Source of the DNA: Methylobacter sp.
Lineage (GTDB): Bacteria > Pseudomonadota > Gammaproteobacteria > Methylococcales > Methylomonadaceae
Direction: 5' to 3'
Assembly: GCA_028716975.1 (NCBI GenBank)
Contig: JAQUOU010000005.1
Coordinates: forward strand, 1 to 64,000
DNA length: 64,000 bases
Under the pieces are notes generated by a model. That model saw only the letters and a list, made by a program, of their open reading frames with translations, was not told the origin of the DNA and did no database searches. This document shows positions 1 to 8,720 of the stretch, in pieces. Position 1 is the first letter of the stretch. Every line of letters begins with the position of its first letter. A program made the position numbers and the translations under genes.

Positions 1-79
1 GGGAGATCAATCTGAGCCACAGGCTTTAAGCCTAAGGGCGAACACGACTTCCCCGCTGCCCTCCCGATGATCAGTCGGG

Positions 80-107
80 GATTCTGACCTTTTAGGGGGT
101 CAGAATC
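80..107. repeat. Inverted repeat (hairpin)
   Basis: GATTCTGAC at 80-88 pairs perfectly with GTCAGAATC at 99-107 around a 10-nt loop. There is no run of T on either side, so it is not an obvious Rho-independent terminator. It lies about 180 bp beyond the 3' end of parE and just before a dispersed repeat copy. Confidence 0.6.
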
Positions 108-114
108 AAGATAT

Positions 115-194
115 AAGGACGAACGGTGGTTCATTAAAATCAGTGACTTATCCGTTTGTGATGAGTCCCATTCGACAAGGCTCTCCTGAGCGTA
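115..194. repeat. Partial copy of dispersed TTCGACAAGCTCAGG-type repeat
   Basis: The segment from GGACGAACGGTGGTTCAT through the TTCGACAAGGCTCTCCTGAG core matches the interior of the MITE-like elements at 32671-32879 and 56418-56592 with a few substitutions. The terminal inverted repeats of those elements are absent, so this is a truncated or core-only copy. Confidence 0.7.
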
Positions 195-290
195 GACTAA
201 GAGTTTATGGCGACCGCGATTTCGGAAAGCTTAACTGATTTTTTTAGGGTGATTAGTTTAATTGCACAAGCCTGTCAAAATGCAGTCTTG

Positions 291-2183
291 TCACACGATA
301 TCCGCCAAATTACCCTTTGTTTCCAGCCACGTTTTCCGGTCCTGCGAACGTTTTTTAGCCAGTAATAAATCAAGCTGCCCGCTGGTGTCGTCATTTTCAC
401 TTACCGTTAGTTGAACCAGCCGCCGGGTATCGGGATTCATTGTGGTTTCCCGAAGCTGGGAGGGATTCATTTCGCCCAGGCCTTTAAAACGTTGGACATT
501 GATTTGGCCCTTGAGTTTTTCGGCTTTAATCCGATCCAGAACACCCTGGCGTTCGGATTCATCCAGTGCGTAAAACACGCGCTTGCCGACATCGATTCTA
601 TATAAAGGCGGCATGGCGACAAAGACATGACCGGCTACGACCAGGGCATTGAAGTGCTGGTAAAATAGGGCGCAGATCAAGGTGGCAATGTGATTGCCGT
701 CAGAATCGGCATCCGCCAGGATGCATACCTTGCCGTAACGCAGGTTCTGCAAATTGCTGGAGCCGGGTTCAATACCCAAAGCGACGGCAATATCATGGAC
801 TTCCTGCGACGCCATTACCTGATTGGATTCCACTTCCCAGGTATTGAGAATCTTGCCGCGCAATGGCATAATCGCTTGAAAATCCCGCTCCCGCGCCTGT
901 TTTGCAGAGCCTCCGGCCGAGTCGCCTTCTACCAGGAACAATTCAGTCCGGGCAATATCCTGCGCCGAGCAATCCGCCAATTTGCCTGGCAGGGCGGGGC
1001 CTGAGGTGATTTTCTTGCGGATGATTTTTTTATTGGAGCGCAGCCTGTTTTGCGCGCTGGAGATGATAATCTCGGCGATTTTTTCACCTTCGGACGGGTT
1101 CTGGTTTAACCAGAGACTGAAGCTGTCTTTGGCAACGCCCGAGACAAACGCGACACATTCGCGTGAGCTCAGGCGTTCCTTGGTTTGACCGGAAAACTGC
1201 GGATCCTCCAGTTTAACCGACAGCACGAAATGGCAGTTCTCCCAGACATCTTCCGGCGCAACCTTAACGCCGCGCGGCAGGATATTGCGAATATCGCAAA
1301 ACTCCCGCATCGCTTCAGTCAAACCGGCGCGCAAGCCGTTGACATGGGTTCCGCCTTGCGCGGTCGGCACGAGATTAACATAACTTTCGGTCAGTATTTC
1401 AGGCGGATTCTCCAGCGCCCAGACTATGCCCCATTCGACCGCCTCATGATCAGCGGCCATAGCGCCCATAAACGGCTGCTCCGGGTAAAACTCGATAGCG
1501 CCTATGCGATCCAGCAAATACTCCTTAAGACCATCCTGGTAGCACCACGTATATTCTTCGTCAGTTGGCTCGACTTTCAAGGTAATTTTCAATCCGGGGC
1601 ATAAAACCGCCTTGGCGCGCAGGACGTGTTTAAGCCGTGGAACCGATATTTTATTGGAATCAAAATATTTTTCGTTCGGCCAGAATCGTATTGCGGTACC
1701 GGTATTATTCCGGCCTACCGAGCCGGTTTCAGCCAATTGAGTTTGCTTGCCGCCATCGGCAAATTCCATATGGTAGATCTTGCCGTTTCTTTTAACGTCT
1801 ATGTCCAGTTTTGACGATAAGGCATTGACGACCGATACCCCCACGCCATGCAGGCCGCCGGAAAACTGGTAGTTTTTATTGGAAAATTTTCCTCCCGCAT
1901 GCAGTTGGGTCAGAATCACTTCAACGCCGGGAATGCCTTGCTCCGGATGAATGTCAACCGGCATGCCGCGGCCGTTATCGCTGACCAGCACGGAGCCGTC
2001 TTTATATAAAATGACATCAATACTATCCGCATGACCGGCTATCGCTTCATCAACACTGTTATCAACGACTTCCTGCACCAAGTGGTTGGGCCGCGTGGTG
2101 TCGGTATACATGCCCGGACGTTTTCGAACCGGCTCAAGTCCGCTTAAAACCTCTATCGCCGCTGCGTTATATTCATTACTCAT
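291..2183 (-). CDS. parE: DNA topoisomerase IV subunit B (ParE)
   Basis: ATPase subunit of topoisomerase IV, which works with ParC to decatenate daughter chromosomes and relax supercoils. The 630-residue product is the same length as E. coli ParE and collinear with it. Visible parts are the GHKL ATPase domain (catalytic Glu38, Mg-binding Asn42, DNGRGMP from residue 69, GGLHGVGVSVVNA near 110), the transducer QTK loop (GQTKERL), and the TOPRIM domain (EGDSAGG near 412 and the DADSDG acidic motif). The C-terminus stops soon after TOPRIM, which fits ParE/GyrB of this short class. The pattern NTGTAIRFWP and the overall match favour ParE over GyrB. It stands alone on the minus strand; parC is not in the window. 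Confidence 0.97.
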   Translation of the reverse strand: MSNEYNAAAIEVLSGLEPVRKRPGMYTDTTRPNHLVQEVVDNSVDEAIAGHADSIDVILYKDGSVLVSDNGRGMPVDIHPEQGIPGVEVILTQLHAGGKFSNKNYQFSGGLHGVGVSVVNALSSKLDIDVKRNGKIYHMEFADGGKQTQLAETGSVGRNNTGTAIRFWPNEKYFDSNKISVPRLKHVLRAKAVLCPGLKITLKVEPTDEEYTWCYQDGLKEYLLDRIGAIEFYPEQPFMGAMAADHEAVEWGIVWALENPPEILTESYVNLVPTAQGGTHVNGLRAGLTEAMREFCDIRNILPRGVKVAPEDVWENCHFVLSVKLEDPQFSGQTKERLSSRECVAFVSGVAKDSFSLWLNQNPSEGEKIAEIIISSAQNRLRSNKKIIRKKITSGPALPGKLADCSAQDIARTELFLVEGDSAGGSAKQARERDFQAIMPLRGKILNTWEVESNQVMASQEVHDIAVALGIEPGSSNLQNLRYGKVCILADADSDGNHIATLICALFYQHFNALVVAGHVFVAMPPLYRIDVGKRVFYALDESERQGVLDRIKAEKLKGQINVQRFKGLGEMNPSQLRETTMNPDTRRLVQLTVSENDDTSGQLDLLLAKKRSQDRKTWLETKGNLADIV

Positions 2184-2762
2184 ACTGCCTGATCACTCAC
2201 AATCCAATCTATAGCCCTGACGGGTAAACTCATCATCGTATCATTAAAATATTTTTATCCGCATAGTGTAGAAGAAATATATGCCTGGGTTTAAAAGCAG
2301 GATTTTCCAGGCAAAGTGAGTTTTTCCGCTGATTAAAGCATCGATAGCCGGACTGTGAAAAACCAGGACAGCGTCATACCGGCATGGATTGCCGGAACGG
2401 CGGCAGAGACAATGTGTTACGAATTGGCTACGGCGTAATACCGGATCATAAGATAAATCAAAATAAGCTACACTTTTTAATAATTAAGAGATTGATGGTG
2501 CCTGCATTATTTCTAGATGATAAAATTATATCGTCTCGATCGGATTTAATGACTTGCAGAGCTCACAGCTTAACAGGCCCGCCGGCTGGCAATTTTAATC
2601 TTAAATCGCTGCCGTTTATGTAGCTATATGGTTGGTGTCTTTTATTTTCTTGACAAAGCATGGTTTGAGCTTAGGTGGTCAAAATGAGCTTGAAGCTCTA
2701 ATATCAAATATTTACACGCATTAAAATATTATTTTTTCTATCATTATTGAGAAATCATCTAA
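2184..2762. other. Intergenic region between divergent parE and ldt
   Basis: This gap must hold the promoters of parE (leftward) and the L,D-transpeptidase (rightward). A TTGACA hexamer is present at 2650-2655 but I cannot pair it with a good -10 box. A 79-codon open frame at 2384-2623 has no recognisable protein features and is probably chance. Confidence 0.5.
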
Positions 2763-3794
2763 ATGAAAACCCGTATATTATTGGCTTCCACAATTTTATT
2801 GTCTGTAATCGTGGGCACTGCCACCGCCGCCGCCACGACCTATATATTGCCGGAAAACAGCAATGATAACATAATCACCCAATACCCGGACGGGGTGCCG
2901 CTGACCCGGGCGGAACAGGATGAGACCTTATTGGATGTAGCCCGCAATTTTTTGCTGGGACAAACCGAGGTAATAAGACTGAATAAAGATCTGGACCGCT
3001 GGCATGTCAAAAAGGGCGAGATTATTCGTTTATCAAACAGACGCATTTTGCCTGATACGCCTCATGAGGGCATTACCTTAAATATTTCCGAATACCGGAT
3101 GTATTATTATCCTCCGGCTCAAAAAGGCATGCCTCGGAGGGTAATGTCTTACGCTCATGGAGTCGGAAGGCAAGATTGGAAAACGCCGCTCGGGAAAACC
3201 AGCGTGGCGCGAAAAGTTAAAGATCCGTCTTGGCATCCGCCGGAATCCATAAGAAAAGAACACGCAGCCAATGGCGATCCCTTGCCGGTTATTGTACCGC
3301 CAGGCCCTCATAATCCTTTGGGAGCATACGCATTACATCTGGCGCTTCCCGGCGAGTATCGAATACACGGCACCGACATTGATAAGATATACGGCATAGG
3401 CATGCAGATAACACATGGTTGCGTCAGGATGTACCCGGAAGACATAGAGGAGTTATACAATTCGGTAAAAGTTGGAACGCCGGTTTATATCGTTAAGCAA
3501 CCCATAAAGGTTGGCTGGCTAAACAATGTTCTCTACATCGAAGCCCATCCGGATTTGGAGGGTGAGGAAATGACTCAGGATCAACGCTATGCAGTAGCTT
3601 TAGCGCTTATTCAAAAAGCCAATAACCAGGAAATGCCTGACTTCGATCAAAAGGCTCTGAATGAGGCGCTTAACAATCTGGATGGAGATCCGGTCGCCAT
3701 TTATGAACGCTTACCGCCGCTGGAAGAAACGCCGGCGCCACTGCCTGATGGTCATGGTTCTCCGTCTCCTGACGGTTACTACCACGGTACCTGA
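2763..3794 (+). CDS. L,D-transpeptidase (YkuD domain, ErfK/YbiS/YcfS/YnhG family)
   Basis: Periplasmic cysteine transpeptidase of the YkuD family. Relatives attach Braun lipoprotein to peptidoglycan or form 3-3 crosslinks. Residues 1-23 form a Sec signal peptide ending in ATA-AA. A LysM-like region follows (about 40-90), then the YkuD domain (about 100-245). The catalytic signature is complete: His202 in HGTD and Cys220 in THGCVRM. At 343 residues it matches the E. coli paralogues. The C-terminal tail (last ~35 residues) is rich in Pro and acidic residues. It is monocistronic. Which of the crosslinking or lipoprotein-anchoring activities it has cannot be told from sequence. Confidence 0.93.
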   Translation: MKTRILLASTILLSVIVGTATAAATTYILPENSNDNIITQYPDGVPLTRAEQDETLLDVARNFLLGQTEVIRLNKDLDRWHVKKGEIIRLSNRRILPDTPHEGITLNISEYRMYYYPPAQKGMPRRVMSYAHGVGRQDWKTPLGKTSVARKVKDPSWHPPESIRKEHAANGDPLPVIVPPGPHNPLGAYALHLALPGEYRIHGTDIDKIYGIGMQITHGCVRMYPEDIEELYNSVKVGTPVYIVKQPIKVGWLNNVLYIEAHPDLEGEEMTQDQRYAVALALIQKANNQEMPDFDQKALNEALNNLDGDPVAIYERLPPLEETPAPLPDGHGSPSPDGYYHGT

Positions 3795-3830
3795 TTCATC
3801 CATAATTTCTTTGCATTGACAAAGACCAGC

Positions 3831-3859
3831 TCCACATTGTCATTACCTTGCAATGTGGA
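3831..3859 (+). other. Stem-loop 3' of the L,D-transpeptidase gene
   Basis: TCCACATTG (3831-3839) pairs perfectly with CAATGTGGA (3851-3859) around an 11-nt loop, 37 bp after the stop codon. No U-tract follows, so it may be an mRNA-stabilising hairpin or a weak terminator rather than a canonical one. Confidence 0.5.
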
Positions 3860-4287
3860 ACGGCACGAAAAATAATCCACGCTACATTCCGCTTTTTTCC
3901 TACTCTCTCTCAATTCAATTAGTGGATAAATACCTGAATACCGCTATGATTGAGTCAAAACCTTTAAAGACTTAATCAAAATATCTCGCAAGCTCAATAA
4001 TTCTTAATCTAAAGTTCTCGATTAAAAACACTAAAATATCTAATTATTAGATTATTTTATCTAATATTATCGTTTTATTAAAAATGAAAACTCTATTAAG
4101 ATGTTTACCAACAGAAACGAAGCAGATTTCAAATTAACTGGCTGGAATTAAACAGAGCAAAGTAAATAGACGGGTACAGGATTTTTGAAGATTGTGTTTG
4201 AAGTTAAAAGCTTAGAGTAGATCCAATGGTTCATGACTTTTAATAAAGGAATTTATAAGTCTGTTCGCCTCCACTCAGGGATGTTTG

Positions 4288-4315
4288 GGCGGGTATTAAT
4301 CACCCGCCTTTTTTT
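4288..4315 (+). terminator. Rho-independent terminator (orphan)
   Basis: GGCGGGT (4288-4294) pairs with ACCCGCC (4302-4308) across a 7-nt loop and is followed at once by seven T residues. This is a textbook intrinsic terminator on the plus strand. The nearest upstream gene ends nearly 500 bp away, so it may end a small RNA transcribed from within the gap. Confidence 0.8.
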
Positions 4316-4521
4316 ATGGCTGAGAAATAAACCGGGTTATTGCAAATATTTTCAGGCAAATAACCTCAGTTATAAGTCCCGATACCAGCATGGATTTCGT
4401 ATTCCTATTCTCAACAAACACCTCACTATTTCACTCTTATTAGCCGGTCTTCATAGTTTTGTTCCAGACCGTTGCTTTTATAAAAATTACTTTTGGAAAT
4501 TAAATCACCGGCTGGTATTTA

Positions 4522-5448
4522 ATGACAAACAATGACTTATTTTTGAACCCTAATGAATCGGGAAGCAAGTTTATGCCGTTACAACATTTAGTAGAATATT
4601 TCAATGACCGGTTCGGGCGCGAGCACCACTCCAGTTTTCGTCCATTTATTATTGAAGATGGCGCTGTAAGCGGCCTATTCGGGCCGATCCGGATCAGCAG
4701 TATTTTTGCGCCGCTACGAGAGACTTTAAAGCCTGCCGCCATCCTAGGCCATACTGCGCAGATTTCAGTTGTCCCTTATGAAAATCAGCATTTAAATACT
4801 AACGATATCGACAATCTGGTCATTAATCCTATTAGGCAAGCCACTGATTTTGAATCCATCATTAATTTTGACAGATTATGCCGCACCGTTCACATGTTGA
4901 ATTACCTGCCTTTATCACATTTCCAGGGGGTGCTTTTTTTAGAGGTGGATCCACGGCACATACTCGGCATTAAGCAGGATCACGGCGCCTACTTTGAAGA
5001 GGTGATTATCCGCTGCGGGCTGGAAACCAAAAATATCGTCATATTAATGGCTGTCAACAATCAATATGCGCGCTATCATCACGAACTTATTAACGGACTG
5101 GAAAATTATCGCCGCCGCGGTTATCAGCTTGCGCTTAAATTTGACTATATCGCCATGGAAAATCAGTCGCTTGAATTGATTGCCAAACTATCGCCAAATT
5201 ATGTTTGCTTATCGGCGCAACATCTGGACCGGATACGTGACAGCGCTATGCTGGCGAAGTTACATAAATTAAGATCTTTGGTGGCAGCTACAGGCGGGAA
5301 AAGTATCATGCGGCAAATTGATCAGAAAAAACCTGCTTCATTGGCCAGGCATGCCAATTTTGATTTAGTTCAAGGTAGCTATTATGAACAGTCTCCAGTT
5401 CCGGGTATTGATTTCGGATCAGCTCATATTAAAGTGCAAGCCAATTGA
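4522..5448 (+). CDS. Degenerate EAL-domain protein, probably catalytically inactive
   Basis: The C-terminal two thirds (about residues 90-300) follow the fold pattern of cyclic-di-GMP phosphodiesterase EAL domains: a predicted strand-helix succession, LENYRRRGYQLALKFDY where active enzymes have GxxLALDDFGTGYSS, then ELIAKLSPNYVCLS where they have LPVDYLKID. The signature EAL triplet, the DDFG metal ligands and the later catalytic Glu/Lys are not recognisable, so hydrolysis is unlikely and a binding or scaffold role is more plausible. No signal peptide or GGDEF domain is seen. The N-terminal 90 residues match nothing I know. Family assignment is by pattern, not search. Confidence 0.6.
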   Translation: MTNNDLFLNPNESGSKFMPLQHLVEYFNDRFGREHHSSFRPFIIEDGAVSGLFGPIRISSIFAPLRETLKPAAILGHTAQISVVPYENQHLNTNDIDNLVINPIRQATDFESIINFDRLCRTVHMLNYLPLSHFQGVLFLEVDPRHILGIKQDHGAYFEEVIIRCGLETKNIVILMAVNNQYARYHHELINGLENYRRRGYQLALKFDYIAMENQSLELIAKLSPNYVCLSAQHLDRIRDSAMLAKLHKLRSLVAATGGKSIMRQIDQKKPASLARHANFDLVQGSYYEQSPVPGIDFGSAHIKVQAN

Positions 5449-5517
5449 GTTATCGGCGGGCGGTTATTGCAAACCCACTTGTGCCGATCAAATTAGAAAT
5501 GTCCCGGATTTTATAAA

Positions 5518-6411
5518 TTATATTTTTCCGGGATTAGAACTTTTGAATCCGGGCTTGGCTGGAATTACCGGTTTTTCTTTTTCCATGCCGGCAAATTCCA
5601 TCAGCAAATCCAGTTCCTTATCGGTAAGTTCATAAAATGAATGGGCTTTAAGGCGTTCCGGCAGCACTACGGGTCCATACCGGACACGCATCAGGCGGCT
5701 CACCGTCACTTCCTGGGATTCCCATAGCCGCCTTACCAGCCTGTTGCGGCCTTCGCTGACAGTAACGTAATACCATTTATTAGCGCCTTCACCCGCGAAA
5801 AATCTAACATCATCGAATTTGGCTTTGCCATCCTCAAGCTCAATACCTTGCTTGAGCTTTTCCATAGTAGCCTCGGAAACTTCACCCAGGATGCGAACGG
5901 CATATTCACGCTCCACTTGCGTGGACGGATGCATTAAGCGATTAGCGAGCTCACCGTTATTGGTAGCCAATAATAAACCGGAGGTATTTATATCCAGGCG
6001 GCCAACGGTAATCCAGCGCCCGGTAGCTAATTTCGGCATCTGGGTAAAAACTACCGGGCGGCCTTCAGGGTCGCGGCGCGTAACCACCTCGCCCGCCGGT
6101 TTGTGATACAGCAGCACGCGGGTAGGCTGTTCAGCAAACTTCTCCCAATGCACAACCCGGCCATTGATCTGTATATGATCGCCTGCTTTTAAGCGGGCTC
6201 CCAGCATAACAGCTACGCCGTTAAGCTTTAACCGGCCTTCATTTATCCAGCGCTCAATCTCTCTTCTTGAGCCTACGCCGCCGCGCGCCAGTACTTTTTG
6301 AATACGTTCACCCAAGTCCGGCGCATGAGCTTCACTTTTTTTCGACTTTTTCGGCCTGCCCGGTTCACTCGGCGGTTTCGGTAAACTGTTCACTTGTTTC
6401 TTGCTTTTCAC
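5518..6411 (-). CDS. rluB: 23S rRNA pseudouridine(2605) synthase RluB
   Basis: Pseudouridine synthase of the RsuA/RluB/E/F family, acting on helix 93 of 23S rRNA in the homologous E. coli enzyme. A basic N-terminal extension (about 1-33) precedes an S4 RNA-binding domain (about 34-95, RIQKVLARGGVGSRREIERWI) and the synthase domain, whose catalytic Asp lies in GRLDINTSGLLL. The start is GTG at 6411, and the first 47 bp overlap the 3' end of scpB, so translation is probably coupled. The scpA-scpB-rluB order is common in proteobacteria. RluB is preferred over RluE/F because of the S4 domain and sequence pattern. Confidence 0.93.
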   Translation of the reverse strand: MKSKKQVNSLPKPPSEPGRPKKSKKSEAHAPDLGERIQKVLARGGVGSRREIERWINEGRLKLNGVAVMLGARLKAGDHIQINGRVVHWEKFAEQPTRVLLYHKPAGEVVTRRDPEGRPVVFTQMPKLATGRWITVGRLDINTSGLLLATNNGELANRLMHPSTQVEREYAVRILGEVSEATMEKLKQGIELEDGKAKFDDVRFFAGEGANKWYYVTVSEGRNRLVRRLWESQEVTVSRLMRVRYGPVVLPERLKAHSFYELTDKELDLLMEFAGMEKEKPVIPAKPGFKSSNPGKI

Positions 6412-7093
6412 TTTCTGCCTGTATGGTTTGCTGAATGTTATCTATAGACTCATCAGCCAAATCAAGATTCTGAATCTGCTGTATAGTCGGTAACTCATTT
6501 AATGCTGTAATATTGAAATAATCCAGGAATTGTTTGGTCGTGCCATATAAACCGGGTCTACCCGGAACTTCTTTATGCGCCACTACCCGAATCCAGTCAC
6601 GTTCCATCAGTGTTTGAATAATACTGGAACTGACACTGACGCCGCGAATATCTTCTATATCCCCGCGAGTTACTGGCTGGCGATACGCAATGATGGCCAG
6701 AGTTTCGAGTAAAGCGCGTGAATATTTTGGCGGTTTTTCTTCAAACAACCTTGATACCCAGCGCGATAATTCCCGCTTAACCTGAAAACGATAACCACTA
6801 GCCACTTGTTTTAATTCAACGGGGCGAAACCTGTATTCATCAACTATGGCATCGATTGCCGCCTGTATTTCCTTGAGTTCAGGCTGTTCCAGCTCAGGAA
6901 AGACCTGCTGCACCTGCCTTGCTGTCATCGGCCGGTTTGCGGCAAATAAAATAGCTTCAACGATACGTTTAATTTCCATGTTGAAATCAGGCTGCTCAAT
7001 TACGTGAGAGGATGCCTGGAACGCTGCCGGTTTGAACTGTCGGCGCCGATTTCTGTGCTTTCCAAAGAGCCTAAGCTTGATGGATGATACCAT
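6365..7093 (-). CDS. scpB: Segregation and condensation protein B (ScpB)
   Basis: Winged-helix kleisin-associated subunit that joins ScpA and SMC in the bacterial condensin complex. The conserved core begins at MEIKRIVEAILFAANRP and runs through two winged-helix domains (KYSRALLETLAIIAYRQPVTRGDIEDIRGV is the hallmark). A longer in-frame reading reaches back to 7378, but its first ~70 codons lie entirely inside scpA and are Ser/Pro-rich shadow sequence. I place the start at ATG 7093; ATG 6979 at the start of the conserved core is the alternative. Neither has a clear Shine-Dalgarno. The tail after about residue 190 is acidic and Gln-rich. It lies between scpA and rluB in one operon. Confidence 0.88.
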   Translation of the reverse strand: MVSSIKLRLFGKHRNRRRQFKPAAFQASSHVIEQPDFNMEIKRIVEAILFAANRPMTARQVQQVFPELEQPELKEIQAAIDAIVDEYRFRPVELKQVASGYRFQVKRELSRWVSRLFEEKPPKYSRALLETLAIIAYRQPVTRGDIEDIRGVSVSSSIIQTLMERDWIRVVAHKEVPGRPGLYGTTKQFLDYFNITALNELPTIQQIQNLDLADESIDNIQQTIQAESEKQETSEQFTETAE

Positions 7094-7160
7094 CGGCGCC
7101 TGGACAGGGTCGGTAGGAATGTTTGACTTGAGATCAGGCGCATTGGCAGATACCTTCCGT

Positions 7161-8012
7161 TTAGTTTTCGGTGCTGGAGGCGGCGTCGGCGGTTCTGACC
7201 CGTAACTCTGCGAAGGGTTCGGACTGGATAATGTCGATGAGTCGTTCTTTGCTGAGTTCGAGGATGGCCAGAAACGAGACAACGACGCCGTATCGGCCTT
7301 CTTTTCGGATAAATAATTGCGAGAAAAGGAGACTATCCGTTCCTTTAAGGTTTGCCAAAATGGTTGCCATTCGTTCACGGACTGATAAGGGTTCTTTCGT
7401 TATTTGATGATGACTGAGCTGTTCAACCCGTTTAAGAACATCCTGAAATGTCAATAACATTTCTTTTAACTGGATGTCCGGTAAATTTTTTTCGCTGCCT
7501 ATTATGGTCGAGGTATCGACAGCAGTTGCAAATATATCACGCTCAACTCTCGGCAAGTTATCAATCTCTTCAGCCGCTTCTTTAATGAGCTCATATTCCT
7601 GAAGCCGTCGAATCAATGTTGCTCTGGGATCTTCCTCTTCATCTTCAGATTCCACTTGCCTGGGCAGGAGCATTCTCGACTTGATTTCTGCCAGCAACGC
7701 CGCCATCACCAGATATTCTGCCGCCATTTCCAGATTCAACTTACCCATCATTTGAATATAAGCGATGTATTGGTGGGTAATCTGGGCTATCGGTATATTA
7801 ATAATATCGAGGTTTTGCCGCCGGATCAAATAGAGCAATAAATCCAGGGGGCCTTCAAATAACTCGAGGAATACCTCCAGCGCATCGGGTGGTATATAGA
7901 GATCTTCGGGTAGTTGATGAAAGGGCGCGCCATTCACCATCGCCAATGCTTGCGGCAGCTCTAAAATTTCAGCTGCATTCGTTGAATATCTTGAAGAGGC
8001 GTTCACCGTCAA
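7161..8012 (-). CDS. scpA: Segregation and condensation protein A (ScpA)
   Basis: Kleisin subunit of the SMC-ScpA-ScpB condensin complex, needed for chromosome compaction and segregation. The hallmark N-terminal segment FEGPLDLLLYLIRRQNLDIINIPI (read in two halves, about residues 53-76) binds the SMC neck. The C-terminal winged helix (VVVSFLAILELSKERLI) binds the SMC cap. Length 283 is normal. The first in-frame start is TTG at 8012, with GGAG about 10 nt upstream; GTG two codons later is an alternative. It heads the scpA-scpB-rluB cluster. Confidence 0.93.
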   Translation of the reverse strand: MTVNASSRYSTNAAEILELPQALAMVNGAPFHQLPEDLYIPPDALEVFLELFEGPLDLLLYLIRRQNLDIINIPIAQITHQYIAYIQMMGKLNLEMAAEYLVMAALLAEIKSRMLLPRQVESEDEEEDPRATLIRRLQEYELIKEAAEEIDNLPRVERDIFATAVDTSTIIGSEKNLPDIQLKEMLLTFQDVLKRVEQLSHHQITKEPLSVRERMATILANLKGTDSLLFSQLFIRKEGRYGVVVSFLAILELSKERLIDIIQSEPFAELRVRTADAASSTEN

Positions 8013-8051
8013 TAGCCACTCACTCCTGATTTGAAGTGTGTAAAAATGAGT

Positions 8052-8705
8052 TTACAGCCCGGCAATTGAAAAAAATACTTTCTGAGCGACAAACATCGGA
8101 TAAGCTAAAATTGCACCCAAAATTTGCGTATATAACAATATTAATAAAATAATAAATCCAAAACGCTCCAGCTGATTATATTGCCATGCCAATCTAGCCG
8201 GCAAAATGCCCGTCAATATCCGGCTGCCATCCAAAGGCGGAATCGGCAACAGATTAATTAAGGCTAGAACCAGGTTAATTGAAATCCCCGCAATCCCAGT
8301 ATAGATCAATGGCAAGGTTACGAAATCCGTACCGATTATCACCCCTAACCGCGCTAACACCGCCCAACCGAGGGCCATGGATAAATTTGCCAAAGGGCCC
8401 GCCAAAGCGACAATTGCCATATCGCGCCGGGGATTTTTAAAATTCCGGGCATCCACAGGAACCGGTTTTGCCCATCCGAAAATAAAGCCCGTGCCGGTCA
8501 ATAGTAATAGCCCCGGAAGAATAATAGTCCCGACCAGGTCAATATGTTTAAAAGGGTTTAATGTTAACCGGCCCAGCATGGAAGCCGTGTTATCACCGTA
8601 TTTTTTTGCTACCCAGCCGTGTGCTACCTCATGCACGGTAATTGCGAAAACCACCGGCAACAGCCAGACGACTATGCGCTGCATCATGCTCAATTCATTC
8701 ATCAT
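8052..8705 (-). CDS. Site-2 protease family membrane protein (peptidase M50)
   Basis: Small intramembrane zinc metalloprotease of the M50 family. The zinc-binding motif HEVAHG is at about residues 25-30 and the third ligand lies in NLLPIPPLDG near 167, both intact. Five or so hydrophobic segments span the 217 residues. No PDZ domain is present, so this is the small class (YwhC-like) rather than RseP. Start at the first of two adjacent ATGs is backed by AAGGAGAA upstream. It sits between scpA and yciO on the same strand, a common neighbourhood. The substrate is unknown. Confidence 0.9.
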   Translation of the reverse strand: MMNELSMMQRIVVWLLPVVFAITVHEVAHGWVAKKYGDNTASMLGRLTLNPFKHIDLVGTIILPGLLLLTGTGFIFGWAKPVPVDARNFKNPRRDMAIVALAGPLANLSMALGWAVLARLGVIIGTDFVTLPLIYTGIAGISINLVLALINLLPIPPLDGSRILTGILPARLAWQYNQLERFGFIILLILLYTQILGAILAYPMFVAQKVFFSIAGL

Positions 8706-8720
8706 GGCCGTTCTCCTTTA

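Larger units (their letters stand above)
1..290. other. Non-coding region downstream of parE, with hairpin and repeat
   Basis: No convincing gene is visible. The stretch holds a perfect 9-bp inverted repeat (80-88 with 99-107) and a partial copy of the dispersed TTCGACAAGCTCAGG-type repeat (about 115-194). parE reads towards this region from the right, so it is parE's 3' flank. No clear T-tract terminator is visible. Confidence 0.6.
3795..4521. other. Long intergenic region with orphan hairpins
   Basis: A very AT-rich gap of about 725 bp between two plus-strand genes. It contains a perfect 9-bp hairpin just after ldt (3831-3839 with 3851-3859), an AT-rich inverted repeat near 4045-4070, and a strong Rho-independent terminator at 4288-4315. 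That terminator lies too far from ldt to be its natural end and suggests an independent short transcript. No convincing protein-coding frame was seen. Confidence 0.5.

Noticed and set aside
2384-2623. 79-codon open frame between parE and ldt
   Set aside because: No Shine-Dalgarno, no recognisable motif, composition unlike the neighbouring genes; most likely chance.
7094-7378. Longer N-terminus for ScpB
   Set aside because: Most of the extension lies inside scpA, and its composition (Ser/Pro-rich) is a shadow of that gene.
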